Below are positions 43,837 through 52,198 of a stretch of 64,000 nt of DNA, piece after piece; the first letter of the stretch is position 1; each line of letters starts with the position of its first letter. The notes under the pieces are model-generated. The model searched no databases. It had not been told where the DNA came from and saw nothing but the letters and a program-made list of their open reading frames with translations. Made by a program: the position numbers and the translations under genes. Origin of the DNA: Bythopirellula sp041737835 (GTDB lineage Bacteria; Planctomycetota; Planctomycetia; Pirellulales; Lacipirellulaceae). The stretch is from NCBI GenBank assembly GCA_041737835.1, contig JBGSQY010000072.1; one strand, written 5' to 3'.

Positions 43837-44871
43837 TTGAATTCACCTCTTCCTCCACGACCGGCCGAGCAACGTGCTCTCGAAATCGCTCGCACGTTTG
43901 CTGGCGAGCGAATTCTATGTATCAGTGTTGGTCGCGCGCAGGCTGCGCGTGAATTGGCCGTCGAGCGTTCGCAAGCTCAGGTTGTTTGTTGGTTTATTGA
44001 TCAACATCAGCAACGCTTGGCAGCCGGGGACGAACACGCAGCGAATCTCTGCTTTATTTGCGAGCCGGACTTTCCAGCGCAGGAATACGATCTCTCGGTG
44101 CTGCCGTTCTCGATGCGTGGCGAGGCGGAGCTCACCCGCGAGCTGCTGCAGACGGCTACGGAACGCTTGCGAATTGGCGGCAAGCTGGTTGCCGCGGTCG
44201 ATAATCCGAAAGATGAGTGGTTGCGTGAGCAATTGGGCGCGTTGTTCAAAAAGGTGACCAAACATGCGTTGGCTGATGCGGTTGTTTACGTGACGACCAA
44301 GCAGGAGCCGCTCAAGAAGCTAAAGGACTTTCGTGCGGAATTTGTATTTCGCGATGGCGAACGCTTGATCAAAGCCGTTAGCCGTCCCGGCGTGTTTTCG
44401 CATCGCCACGTCGACCCCGGCGCGCGGCATTTGTTCGAGGCCGCAACAATTCAACCCGGGATGCGCGTCTTGGATATCGGCTGCGGAGCAGGCACGGTGG
44501 CCCTCGCTGTCGCCGCACGCGAGCCAAGTGCCCAGGTGCATGCCGTCGACAGTAATGCACGGGCGGTCGAATGTACGCTAGTAGGTGCCAAGCTCAACGA
44601 GCTCGTTAATGTAACAACCGAACTCAACGCTTCAGGCGAATATGCCGACCCAGGCACGTTTGATTTGGCGCTCGCGAACCCTCCTTACTATGCCGACTTC
44701 GAGATTGGTCAACGATTTATCGATGCGGCACGACGGAGCTTGAAACCGGGCGGTCAGTTGTTGCTCGTGACGAAAAGCCCGCGTTGGTACGAAGAGTACT
44801 TAGAAGCCGAGTGGCGTGAGGTCGAGATCACGCCGAGTAAGCGGTATTTTGTGGTGAGTGCTCGGCGTTGA
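43837..44871 (+). CDS. RsmC/RlmG-like rRNA (guanine-N2) methyltransferase
   Basis: 344 residues from a TTG at 43837, nine bases after hicA and with GAGG about nine bases upstream. There are two Rossmann-like halves, as in RsmC/RlmG. The C-terminal half has the SAM site VLDIGCGAGTVALAVAARE, VHAVDSNARAVE and the substrate motif LALANPPYYADFE (NPPY, for exocyclic guanine amines). The N-terminal half (FAGERILCISVGRAQAAREL, LPFSMRGEAELTRELLQTAT) is a degenerate copy without the motifs, used for RNA binding in RsmC. Most likely methylates 16S or 23S rRNA; which base cannot be read. Confidence 0.88.
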   Translation: MNSPLPPRPAEQRALEIARTFAGERILCISVGRAQAARELAVERSQAQVVCWFIDQHQQRLAAGDEHAANLCFICEPDFPAQEYDLSVLPFSMRGEAELTRELLQTATERLRIGGKLVAAVDNPKDEWLREQLGALFKKVTKHALADAVVYVTTKQEPLKKLKDFRAEFVFRDGERLIKAVSRPGVFSHRHVDPGARHLFEAATIQPGMRVLDIGCGAGTVALAVAAREPSAQVHAVDSNARAVECTLVGAKLNELVNVTTELNASGEYADPGTFDLALANPPYYADFEIGQRFIDAARRSLKPGGQLLLVTKSPRWYEEYLEAEWREVEITPSKRYFVVSARR

Positions 44872-44966
44872 GTATTTTACGATCTCCACCCGTGCAATTC
44901 GGTTTGCCTCGTGCTATCTTGTGCACACTTTTCAAAGGCGAATCACACTGACCAATAGGCAGCTTT

Positions 44967-45689
44967 ATGGACAATCCGTCGGGGCGGCTCATTGCCATCG
45001 GCGACGTGCATGGCTGTATTCACGCGCTTGATACGGTGATCGACGCGATTGCCCCCACGTCGCAAGACCGCATCGTGTTTCTGGGCGACTTGGTCGATAA
45101 CGGACGGAACAGCCGGGAAGTGCTGGAGAAGATTGCTGAGTTGCAGGGGATCTGTGAGGTGGTTTTGATCCAAGGCAACCACGAAGAAATGATGCTGGCC
45201 GCGCGGGAAAGCGAAGAGGCGTACCGTTTTTGGGACAGTTGCGGGGGCGCGACAACACTTACATCTTATCAATTTCCGGGAAAGCTGAGCGACGTGCCGG
45301 CCGAGCATTGGGCGATGCTAGAAAGTTGTGTTCCGTATTATGAAACAGAAGACATCATCTTCACTCACGCGAACTATCTGCCCGACGTGCCGATGGATCG
45401 TCAACCGAAACATTACTTGCGCTGGACGTTGCTCGATCCCAACGAAATGCACCCGCACATGAGCCGCAAGCCGGTGGTTGTGGGACATACTGAGCAGAAG
45501 GAAGGCGAGATTGTCGATCTTGGTTTTGCCATGTGCATCGACACGGCTTGTTGGAGGTATGGGTGGTTAACGGCGATGGATTGCCTCACGGGCGACATCT
45601 GGCAGGCAAGTCGGTGGGGCGTGATGCGCGAGCCACAGGAAAGCTCTCATCGTGAGCGATTGACGCAGATTTTTGCGAGCCATGGGTGA
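44967..45689 (+). CDS. Calcineurin-like metallophosphoesterase (PrpA/PP2A-type)
   Basis: 240 residues with the full dinuclear metal site: AIGDVHGCIHALD (GDxHG), IVFLGDLVDNGRNSREV (GDxxDxG), VVLIQGNHEEMML (GNHE), then FTHANY and PVVVGHTEQKEG supplying the C-terminal His residues. This spacing fits bacterial serine/threonine phosphatases and ApaH-like enzymes. Cytoplasmic. Substrate could be a phosphoprotein or a dinucleoside polyphosphate; sequence reading does not separate these. A single gene between the methyltransferase and tspO. Confidence 0.9.
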   Translation: MDNPSGRLIAIGDVHGCIHALDTVIDAIAPTSQDRIVFLGDLVDNGRNSREVLEKIAELQGICEVVLIQGNHEEMMLAARESEEAYRFWDSCGGATTLTSYQFPGKLSDVPAEHWAMLESCVPYYETEDIIFTHANYLPDVPMDRQPKHYLRWTLLDPNEMHPHMSRKPVVVGHTEQKEGEIVDLGFAMCIDTACWRYGWLTAMDCLTGDIWQASRWGVMREPQESSHRERLTQIFASHG

Positions 45690-45807
45690 AGTTCGGCGAG
45701 CTATTGCGGCTTGTGCCATAATTGGCAGAAGATTTGCAAGTTCCTTGAGCGGTATTCGCTAGGTGTAATTTTTTTTCTCTGAAAAATCTTTGAAGCCCCT
45801 CACCTAG

Positions 45808-45830
45808 CCCCTCCGGGGTACCGGGAGGGG
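45808..45830 (+). promoter_or_regulatory. Hairpin masking the tspO ribosome-binding site
   Basis: CCCCTCC (45808-45814) can pair with GGAGGGG (45824-45830); GG and CC next to the loop add two more pairs across a bulge. The 3' arm contains the only Shine-Dalgarno-like sequence before the ATG at 45840. The sequence is also like a common intergenic hairpin repeat family, so regulation is unproven. Confidence 0.45.
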
Positions 45831-45839
45831 GATATTACC

Positions 45840-46319
45840 ATGAAAAACTTATTAGGCTTGATCGGCTGGATCGCGATTTCGTTTGTTGCCGCGGGCCTTG
45901 GCGGCGCTGCGTCTGTGAATGCGCCGGACTTTTATCGCGATTTGACGCTCCCCGCGTGGGCACCGCCGGCCTGGGTCTTTGGGCCTGTGTGGACGGTGCT
46001 GTACTTGTTGATGGGAATCGCGGCGTGGCTGGTGTGGCGCGAACTCGGTTTCGCGGGAGCGAAATTGGCGCTCACTTTATTTCTGGTGCAACTGGCGGCG
46101 AACGCACTTTGGAGTTGGCTCTTCTTCGGCTGGCAGCAAGGGTTGTGGTCGTCGGTGGATATTGTGCTGCTGTGGGGATTGATCGTGGGGACGATCATTA
46201 CGTTTTGGCGAATCAAACCGCTGGCCGGAGCCTTGTTGATTCCCTATCTCGCGTGGGTGTCATTTGCCGCGGTGCTCAACGTGGTGATCTGGCGGACAAA
46301 TCCGCAACTGCTGGGATAA
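45840..46319 (+). CDS. tspO: TspO/MBR-family tryptophan-rich membrane protein
   Basis: 159 residues in five predicted spans. Hallmarks: LTLPAWAPPAWVFGPVWTVL with the conserved W-x-P-P-x-W-x-F-x-P-V-W-T stretch, LYLLMGIAAWLVWR, ALWSWLFFGWQQG and FAAVLNVVIWRTNP at the end. TspO proteins bind tetrapyrroles such as porphyrins and act in tetrapyrrole, light or stress physiology. The gene is alone, downstream of a possible ribosome-site hairpin. Confidence 0.93.
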   Translation: MKNLLGLIGWIAISFVAAGLGGAASVNAPDFYRDLTLPAWAPPAWVFGPVWTVLYLLMGIAAWLVWRELGFAGAKLALTLFLVQLAANALWSWLFFGWQQGLWSSVDIVLLWGLIVGTIITFWRIKPLAGALLIPYLAWVSFAAVLNVVIWRTNPQLLG

Positions 46320-46499
46320 TTCTTGCCAAAAAACGATGCTAGCATCTTCGGATGGAAATCGCTCACCGTGGTGATTGTGCTGCCAAATGGTCTTTGAAGA
46401 AGTCAGCGTCGGCCTGGGGTTTTGTTCTGAAGCGATTCGCATGACAATGGAACGAGCTGGCTTGGAAAGTTGGCTTGAGTTTTGCGAGGTGGAAAACGG

Positions 46500-49400
46500 A
46501 TGTTCATGTCTAGCGATCATTGGCAACGGCGATTTTTCTTTTGGCCGCGATGGATGTTGACCATCGCATGTTTATGTCTCTGCAGCCCACACCTTGGGGC
46601 GCAAGAGCAGGAGACTCCCTCTGCGGAGGCGCCCGCCGAAGTGGTGGCACCCACTCCCAATGAAGATGAGGAAGCGCCCTTTTCACCGGAGAAAGTGAAG
46701 CAGTCTCAGGAGGACATCCGCCAAAAACTGAGTACGCTTGATTCCTCAGGGCTGTCGGAAGAGGATCGCAAAAAGGCGGCAGAGTTCTATCAGAAAGCGC
46801 TCGATTCGCTGGCGAGTTTGGAAGAGTTCCGTAGCGAGAAGCTCCGCCACAAAACTAATTCGGATAAGTACGATAAAGAGCTTGCGGAATTTCAGGCAAA
46901 CTTATCGAAATTGGCCAACGAAGCGCCTCCACTTATCACAGGCGATTTGGTCGAGCTCGAACAAGAACTCGCCAGGCAAGAACAGGTCGTACAGTTAGCG
47001 CGTGAGAATCTCGCGAAGTCGGAAAAACAGCCCAAGGATCGACAGACGCGCTTGGCCGAATTGCCACAACTTGTCGTCGAAAGACAACAGGATTTGGAAA
47101 AAGTTGAGGCTAAGTTAGCAGAGGTCGAAACCAAGGATGCGACCGACGTGTTGGCTAACGCGGAGCGCAACTATCTGGAGAGTCGCGCGGCCGCGCTGAA
47201 GATGTCGCTTGAGGAAATGGAAGCCCAGCGACAGTACTTCACCAAGAGCCCAGATTTGGTACAGGTTCGGCGTGACTATCGGGCTAAGTATTTGGCGCAA
47301 GAAGAGAAAAAACTTGCGGCGCTGCATGAGGCCATCGACGCCCGCAGGCTCGCAGAAACAGAAGCCCAGGCGAATGAGGCGGCGAGGATGGCTGCTGTGG
47401 AGCGTCCTGAAGCGATTGCCAAACTTGCACAAGAAAACTCTCAATTGGCGGAAAAACAAGCCGAGATCGCGGCCAAGAGTACGGCGCTGACAGATGAACT
47501 CGCTCAAGTGGTTCGTGAGCGTGACAAACGGGATAATGAGTTTACACAGAGCAAAGAACGTGTGAATGCCGCCGGATTGACCGAAGCGAGCGGTCAACAG
47601 ATGCGTCAGCAACAAGATCTGTTGCCGGATCGCCGCGCGATCAGCCGGCGAATAGCTCTTTTAGAGCGCGAAAAAGAAGATGCCATTTACTCTTCCTTCG
47701 ATTTGATCGATCGCAGGTCGACGATCAAGGACATGGACGTCGATGAGCGAGTAGCGAAGATACTCGAAAAAATTCCTGCCGATCAACGAGCCGCCGCCGA
47801 GCAAGAAGTGCGCGAACTTCTGACCGCGGAGTTACAAATCCTTGATTCAGCGATCGAGACGTACGACTCGTATTCCCGTCAGCTGACGAAACTCGCGGCC
47901 GCGCAAGATGAGTTGCGGATCACGGCCAAGGAATATGCCGACTTCATCACCGAGCACGTGTTGTGGATTCGCAGTACGTCGTTTCCGCGGCTGGCTGATT
48001 GGGAGCCCGCCATCGATGCGGTGAATTGGACGTTCAATCGCCAAAATTGGCATGATGCGATCAACGCGTTGTGGGTGAAGTCCGGAAGTTCGCCGTTGGC
48101 TGTTTTGCTGTTTGGCATGGTGTTGGGATTTTCATTGTATATGCACCGGCGCTTGCGAAATCGTTTGCGTGTCGTGGGGATCGAAGCCGAGAAACGAACC
48201 AGCACCGATTTTTGGCCGTCGCTCGAAGCAACATGGATCACCATTTTGATGGCCTTGCCGTGGCCGGTGATTCTTGGCTTTTTAGGTTGGTGGATGGATA
48301 GTCCGCTCAACGAGTCGGAGTTTGTGCGTTCGCTGTCGGTGAGTCTTCAGTTCACGGCGTTGTGTTTGTTGCTGTTAGAACTCGTGCGGCATTTGTGCCG
48401 GACGAAGGGACTTGCTGACGCCCATTTCAATTGGCCGCAATCCTGTTTGCAGCAAGTGCGGCGGCACATGCGGTGGTTGATTTGGGCCTGCTTGCCGTTG
48501 GTGGTCTGGCTCACCGGCTTGGAAGTACAGAACGTTGAAAAGCTGTGGAGTTCGTCGCTGGGAAGGGCGTGCTTCGTGGCGGTGATGGGTCTGACATCGT
48601 TCGCGGCGTATCGCGTGTTGCTCTCGCAACAAAGTCCATTTCGGCAGTTGCTGATGAACCATTCCGAAACCAACTCGCCGCAATTCTTTCGCATTTGGGC
48701 CCCCGTGGTCACGGCCTTGCCGTCACTGCTCGCGCTGTTGGCGATCGCCGGTTATTACTATACGGCCCAGCAGCTCACACTGCGACTCTTGCAAACAGCG
48801 GCGGTGGTACTGGTCTTGCTCATCCTGGGCGGATTAACGCGGCGGTGGATCTTGGTGAATCGCCGTCGACTCGCACGCGAGCAAGCGAAACAGAAGCGTG
48901 CTCAAGTAGCCGCGGCTGCCGCAGCCAATACAGCGAGTGATGAGGCCCCGGCCTTGCAGGCTGCGGATATTGCGGAAGACTCGGTGGATCTTGTCGCGTT
49001 AGGCGAGCAAACCTCGAAGTTGGTGCTTACCGGTTTGATTGCCGCGGGTTTGGTATCGGCTTGGTTTGTGTGGGGTGAGATGTTGCCCGCGCTGGCGTAC
49101 TTTGGCCAGGAACCGATTTTCCCGCGACCGGGTGTCGAAAACGCACTCACGTGGGGACAGTTGTTTCGCTTTTTGTTGGTGCTGGTCGTGACTTACGTCG
49201 CAACGCGCAACCTACCGGCGTTGATGGAATTTGCCATCCTGCAACGGTTGCCGCTTGATGGCGGTTCGCGTTACGCGATTACGAGCATCAGCCGCTATGT
49301 GCTCGTGGCCATTGGCCTTAGCACGGCGTATTCGTCGCTAGGATTTACCGGGACAAGCATCCAATGGTTGGTCGCGGCGATGGGCGTCGGCCTAGGTTTT

Positions 49401-50027
49401 GGCTTGCAGGAGATTTTCGCCAACTTTGTTTCGGGCATCATCCTACTGTTTGAACGGCCGATCCGCGTGGGCGATATCGTCACGCTTGGTGACAAGACCG
49501 GCGTGGTCAGTCGGATTCGCATGCGAGCGACGACGATTCTTGATCCCGACCGCAAGGAATACATCGTTCCCAACAAGGATCTCATTACCGAACGCTTGTT
49601 GAACTGGACGCTCTCCGACACGACCAATCGAATCGAAATCAAGGTTGGTATTGCTTATGGATCAGACACGGACCTCGCCTGTCGATTACTCCGAGAAGCA
49701 GCGGGCGAACATCCGCTCATACTCAAGGATCCCGAGCCGGTGGCGACGTTTGATGGGTTTGGCGCCAGCACGCTCGACTTCACGTTGCGCTGCTTCTTGC
49801 CGAATATGGAGAAACGGCTGATGGCAATTCACGAGCTTAATACTGTGATCAACCGGAAGTTTGAAGCGGCGGGGCTTGAGATGGCTTATCCTCAAATGGA
49901 CGTGTATGTAAAGCGTTGGCCGGAGAATTGGCCCGACCCCGAGGCGCGGGGGTTGGCAAAGAAGGTCCATCACAACGGAAATGGGCACGACAAGGCCGCG
50001 GCGGGAAACGGCCATCATGGAAGCTAA
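46500..50027 (+). CDS. Giant MscS/MscK-type mechanosensitive channel
   Basis: 1175 residues from the ATG at 46500 (GAGGTGG seven bases before). A signal peptide (WMLTIACLCLCSPHLGAQE) leads into about 400 residues of periplasmic coiled coil (EFRSEKLRHKTNSDKYDKEL, ARQEQVVQLARENLAKSEKQ and similar), as in MscK/KefA. Many membrane spans then follow, from about residue 535 (FGMVLGFSLYMHRRL) onward. The MscS core at the C-terminus has the pore helix WLVAAMGVGLGFGLQEIFAN with FVSGIILLFERPIRVGDIVT and VPNKDLITERLLNWTLSD. The tail is His/Asn/Gly rich. It should release solutes on osmotic downshock. An Ala-rich loop (QVAAAAAANTASDEAPALQA) separates two membrane blocks. Confidence 0.93.
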   Translation: MFMSSDHWQRRFFFWPRWMLTIACLCLCSPHLGAQEQETPSAEAPAEVVAPTPNEDEEAPFSPEKVKQSQEDIRQKLSTLDSSGLSEEDRKKAAEFYQKALDSLASLEEFRSEKLRHKTNSDKYDKELAEFQANLSKLANEAPPLITGDLVELEQELARQEQVVQLARENLAKSEKQPKDRQTRLAELPQLVVERQQDLEKVEAKLAEVETKDATDVLANAERNYLESRAAALKMSLEEMEAQRQYFTKSPDLVQVRRDYRAKYLAQEEKKLAALHEAIDARRLAETEAQANEAARMAAVERPEAIAKLAQENSQLAEKQAEIAAKSTALTDELAQVVRERDKRDNEFTQSKERVNAAGLTEASGQQMRQQQDLLPDRRAISRRIALLEREKEDAIYSSFDLIDRRSTIKDMDVDERVAKILEKIPADQRAAAEQEVRELLTAELQILDSAIETYDSYSRQLTKLAAAQDELRITAKEYADFITEHVLWIRSTSFPRLADWEPAIDAVNWTFNRQNWHDAINALWVKSGSSPLAVLLFGMVLGFSLYMHRRLRNRLRVVGIEAEKRTSTDFWPSLEATWITILMALPWPVILGFLGWWMDSPLNESEFVRSLSVSLQFTALCLLLLELVRHLCRTKGLADAHFNWPQSCLQQVRRHMRWLIWACLPLVVWLTGLEVQNVEKLWSSSLGRACFVAVMGLTSFAAYRVLLSQQSPFRQLLMNHSETNSPQFFRIWAPVVTALPSLLALLAIAGYYYTAQQLTLRLLQTAAVVLVLLILGGLTRRWILVNRRRLAREQAKQKRAQVAAAAAANTASDEAPALQAADIAEDSVDLVALGEQTSKLVLTGLIAAGLVSAWFVWGEMLPALAYFGQEPIFPRPGVENALTWGQLFRFLLVLVVTYVATRNLPALMEFAILQRLPLDGGSRYAITSISRYVLVAIGLSTAYSSLGFTGTSIQWLVAAMGVGLGFGLQEIFANFVSGIILLFERPIRVGDIVTLGDKTGVVSRIRMRATTILDPDRKEYIVPNKDLITERLLNWTLSDTTNRIEIKVGIAYGSDTDLACRLLREAAGEHPLILKDPEPVATFDGFGASTLDFTLRCFLPNMEKRLMAIHELNTVINRKFEAAGLEMAYPQMDVYVKRWPENWPDPEARGLAKKVHHNGNGHDKAAAGNGHHGS

Positions 50028-50122
50028 AGTGTTGAAGTCACCGCTCAGTCCAGCGATAGAAGGCAGTTGGGAATTTGGTTAGCTTACAACTGCAATAGTA
50101 TTCGCGAGCTGCAACTGCTCGA

Positions 50123-51565
50123 TCAAGCTGCGCGTGAACGTTCCTCTGCTGAAACGACGTAGGATTTCGGAGATTCTTCAGTACGCGTTGCGGCTCGCTG
50201 TATTTGAGCGCGACTGTCAGACAGCATCGAGAGTATGGTCATTAAGACCAGTTCCCCTTGAACGCGATTATTGCAGTAGTCTTCAATGAGTTTTTGCTTA
50301 AGTTTCACCAAGCGAGAATCGAGTTCTTGAGCGTGGAGAGCAGGACATTTCAGCGTATTGTCGTCAACCGATTCATTGCCAAAAACGAGCGCATCGACGC
50401 GGCGAATCTCTTCGAGGTACTCGCCCGGGCTGCAAACATTGCGACGACGCAGATAGCCGTAGAAACTGAGCACCCCGGCGATAAAAGCACCAAAGATACT
50501 CAGGCCGTCGCTAAACCGTTCGAATAAATCACCGGTGATCATGGGCTTTTGTCTTTGCAAATACGATTCAGCCGCATCATGCGGGCGAATCGTATCGACA
50601 ATTCGATTCGGGGGGAGTGGTGCAATTCGGTGAGTAAAACTCGAATCAAAAACCGTCTGCATAACGCCTGTCACTGTCTCGGCGGGGACATCCCGATGAG
50701 CCACGAGTAACGAACGTAGTCCAATCGACGGACATTCGACAGCGGGCATGGGGGTGGAGCCCACGTACATGGCGGCTGGAATTTTCGTCTGTTCGACAAA
50801 ATTGCGATTAATGTTATCCGTCGGACCGTTCGGATCTGACAAAAGGAAGTTATTCGCATAAGGAAACGGAACGATCTCGTACAAACCCGTGTCGAGCAGT
50901 CGCTGGACTACATTTGATGGGAGAGAAGCAACGAGCAGTGCAACATCGGGAAGCTCTTTAGCTAGCTCTTGTCGTTTTTCTGAAGATGCCTGGACAATTT
51001 CTTCGGCGTGACTCATCAATTCGTCCTTGGTCCAGTTCATCGCAGTGCATTCATGTGACAGTTGCAAAAAGTCTAGAACTTCGATTCCCATCGCATGGTC
51101 GTTGGTGCCTGGTGGTCCGATGTTTACGCGGTGGTTCTTGAAAATGTCGGATAGCGATTTGTTGGTCGCGGTAAGCTCGCGACGCGCCAGAATATGCAAT
51201 GGTGCAACGTCTAATCCCGCCAAAATTTGAATATGGTCAACATCACGAACTTGTAGCCCTAAAGAAACGATTGCTGCGTCGATCTGACGAGTCGCAAAGC
51301 CCGTGAGCGTGGCTTCCAAGCCACTAATTGGTACGATCGTAATGTCGACCTTGGCCTCTTTTGCTTCGGCCGCAAGGTGTTTGGCAATCTGATAGCGATG
51401 ATCGACTGTGGTGCCGGCCGCTAACCGTAAACTGTGTCTCTCGGGACGGCGGCTGGCTTCAACGGCTGAATAAGCAACCCAAGTCAAACAAAGGATGGCA
51501 ATTACGACAAATGCGTGTGCTTTGCCCCATCGGAGCGAAAGGTTCGTGAGAGATTGGCGATGCAT
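50123..51565 (-). CDS. Membrane-anchored TAXI-type (TRAP) solute-binding protein
   Basis: 480 residues. An N-terminal span (FVVIAILCLTWVAYSAVEA) is followed by a TAXI-family periplasmic domain (SLRLAAGTTVDHRYQIAKHL, IDAAIVSLGLQVRDVDHIQI, VNIGPPGTNDHAMGIEVLDF, VALLVASLPSNVVQRLLDTG). A second span near residue 365 (GLSIFGAFIAGVLSFYGYL) leads to a cytoplasmic, partly coiled tail of about 100 residues. Classical TAXI proteins are free periplasmic binding proteins for TRAP permeases; no TRAP permease gene is adjacent, and the two anchors and long tail suggest a sensor or lipid/osmolyte-related role. It is convergent with the MscS-type gene. Confidence 0.8.
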   Translation of the reverse strand: MHRQSLTNLSLRWGKAHAFVVIAILCLTWVAYSAVEASRRPERHSLRLAAGTTVDHRYQIAKHLAAEAKEAKVDITIVPISGLEATLTGFATRQIDAAIVSLGLQVRDVDHIQILAGLDVAPLHILARRELTATNKSLSDIFKNHRVNIGPPGTNDHAMGIEVLDFLQLSHECTAMNWTKDELMSHAEEIVQASSEKRQELAKELPDVALLVASLPSNVVQRLLDTGLYEIVPFPYANNFLLSDPNGPTDNINRNFVEQTKIPAAMYVGSTPMPAVECPSIGLRSLLVAHRDVPAETVTGVMQTVFDSSFTHRIAPLPPNRIVDTIRPHDAAESYLQRQKPMITGDLFERFSDGLSIFGAFIAGVLSFYGYLRRRNVCSPGEYLEEIRRVDALVFGNESVDDNTLKCPALHAQELDSRLVKLKQKLIEDYCNNRVQGELVLMTILSMLSDSRAQIQRAATRTEESPKSYVVSAEERSRAA

Positions 51566-51805
51566 GGCGGGATTTCAGCTTGAAGTTTTTGACACGTGCC
51601 TGAAGCCGGGCAAGGAATCGGTAAAACGGGCTTGTAGTCGCAAAAATCAGCCAGAGCAACGTCACCTGGCTTCATTACGACCAGGATTAGCGTGCGGCGT
51701 AGCAGGAATTCAATCTCCTTGAGGAACAAGCCGCTTAGCCGAGGTGTCGAGCCCCGGTTTTCTTAACAGAACCGCAACGGGTTCTTCTTGCTGGCATCAC
51801 ATTCG

Positions 51806-51821
51806 ACACAAAGTATTGTGT
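51806..51821. promoter_or_regulatory. Candidate NrdR box upstream of nrdJ
   Basis: ACACAAAGTATTGTGT fits the 16-base NrdR-box form (ACAC-W-n6-W-GTGT) found upstream of ribonucleotide reductase genes. It lies about 390 bases before the start codon, farther than usual, and the customary second box three turns away was not found. Confidence 0.5.
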
Positions 51822-51926
51822 GCTAGCAGGTTACGGAAACCACAAAATTCGATTGACTCTCCGCCCTAGAGGTGTATGATCGTCTCCCGCGACCAACAGC
51901 ATATAGTAGATTGATGGGCATCATCT

Positions 51927-51938
51927 ACTACATGTAGT
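51927..51938. promoter_or_regulatory. Perfect 12-base palindrome in nrdJ leader
   Basis: ACTACATGTAGT is self-complementary. Just upstream, TAGTAGAT and ATCTACTA can form an 8-bp stem that shares bases with it, so the two structures are alternatives. Possible operator or RNA switch; no binding protein is suggested. Confidence 0.35.
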
Positions 51939-52198
51939 GGTTTGGGTAAAATTTCCCCTCGATTTTGTCGAGTCAATCCCGTACAGCCCCAAAATCTGGT
52001 AGTGGACCAATCGCCTCGTGGGACCAACAGCGGCCCAGTTAACCGAGCGGCCTACCAGAGGAATTGCAGCAGATCGGCATGGCTGGCCGATCCAACTATG
52101 CGTATCTTGTGTACGCATGTACATTATAATAGGTATGGATGCCCTTATCCAGCTCCTCAAAAAGAGGGGCTAGCTCCCGAAAAACAGGAGGTTGCGCT

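Larger units (their letters stand above)
51566..52198. other. Long leader/promoter region of nrdJ
   Basis: 630 bases without a supported gene. It holds a candidate NrdR box, a perfect 12-base palindrome with a neighbouring hairpin and a TATAAT at 52125-52130. No cobalamin riboswitch B12-box was recognised. Confidence 0.5.

Noticed and set aside
51566..52198. Cobalamin riboswitch before nrdJ
   Set aside because: No B12-box or the expected multi-helix layout was recognised; the visible elements are palindromes and an NrdR-like box.
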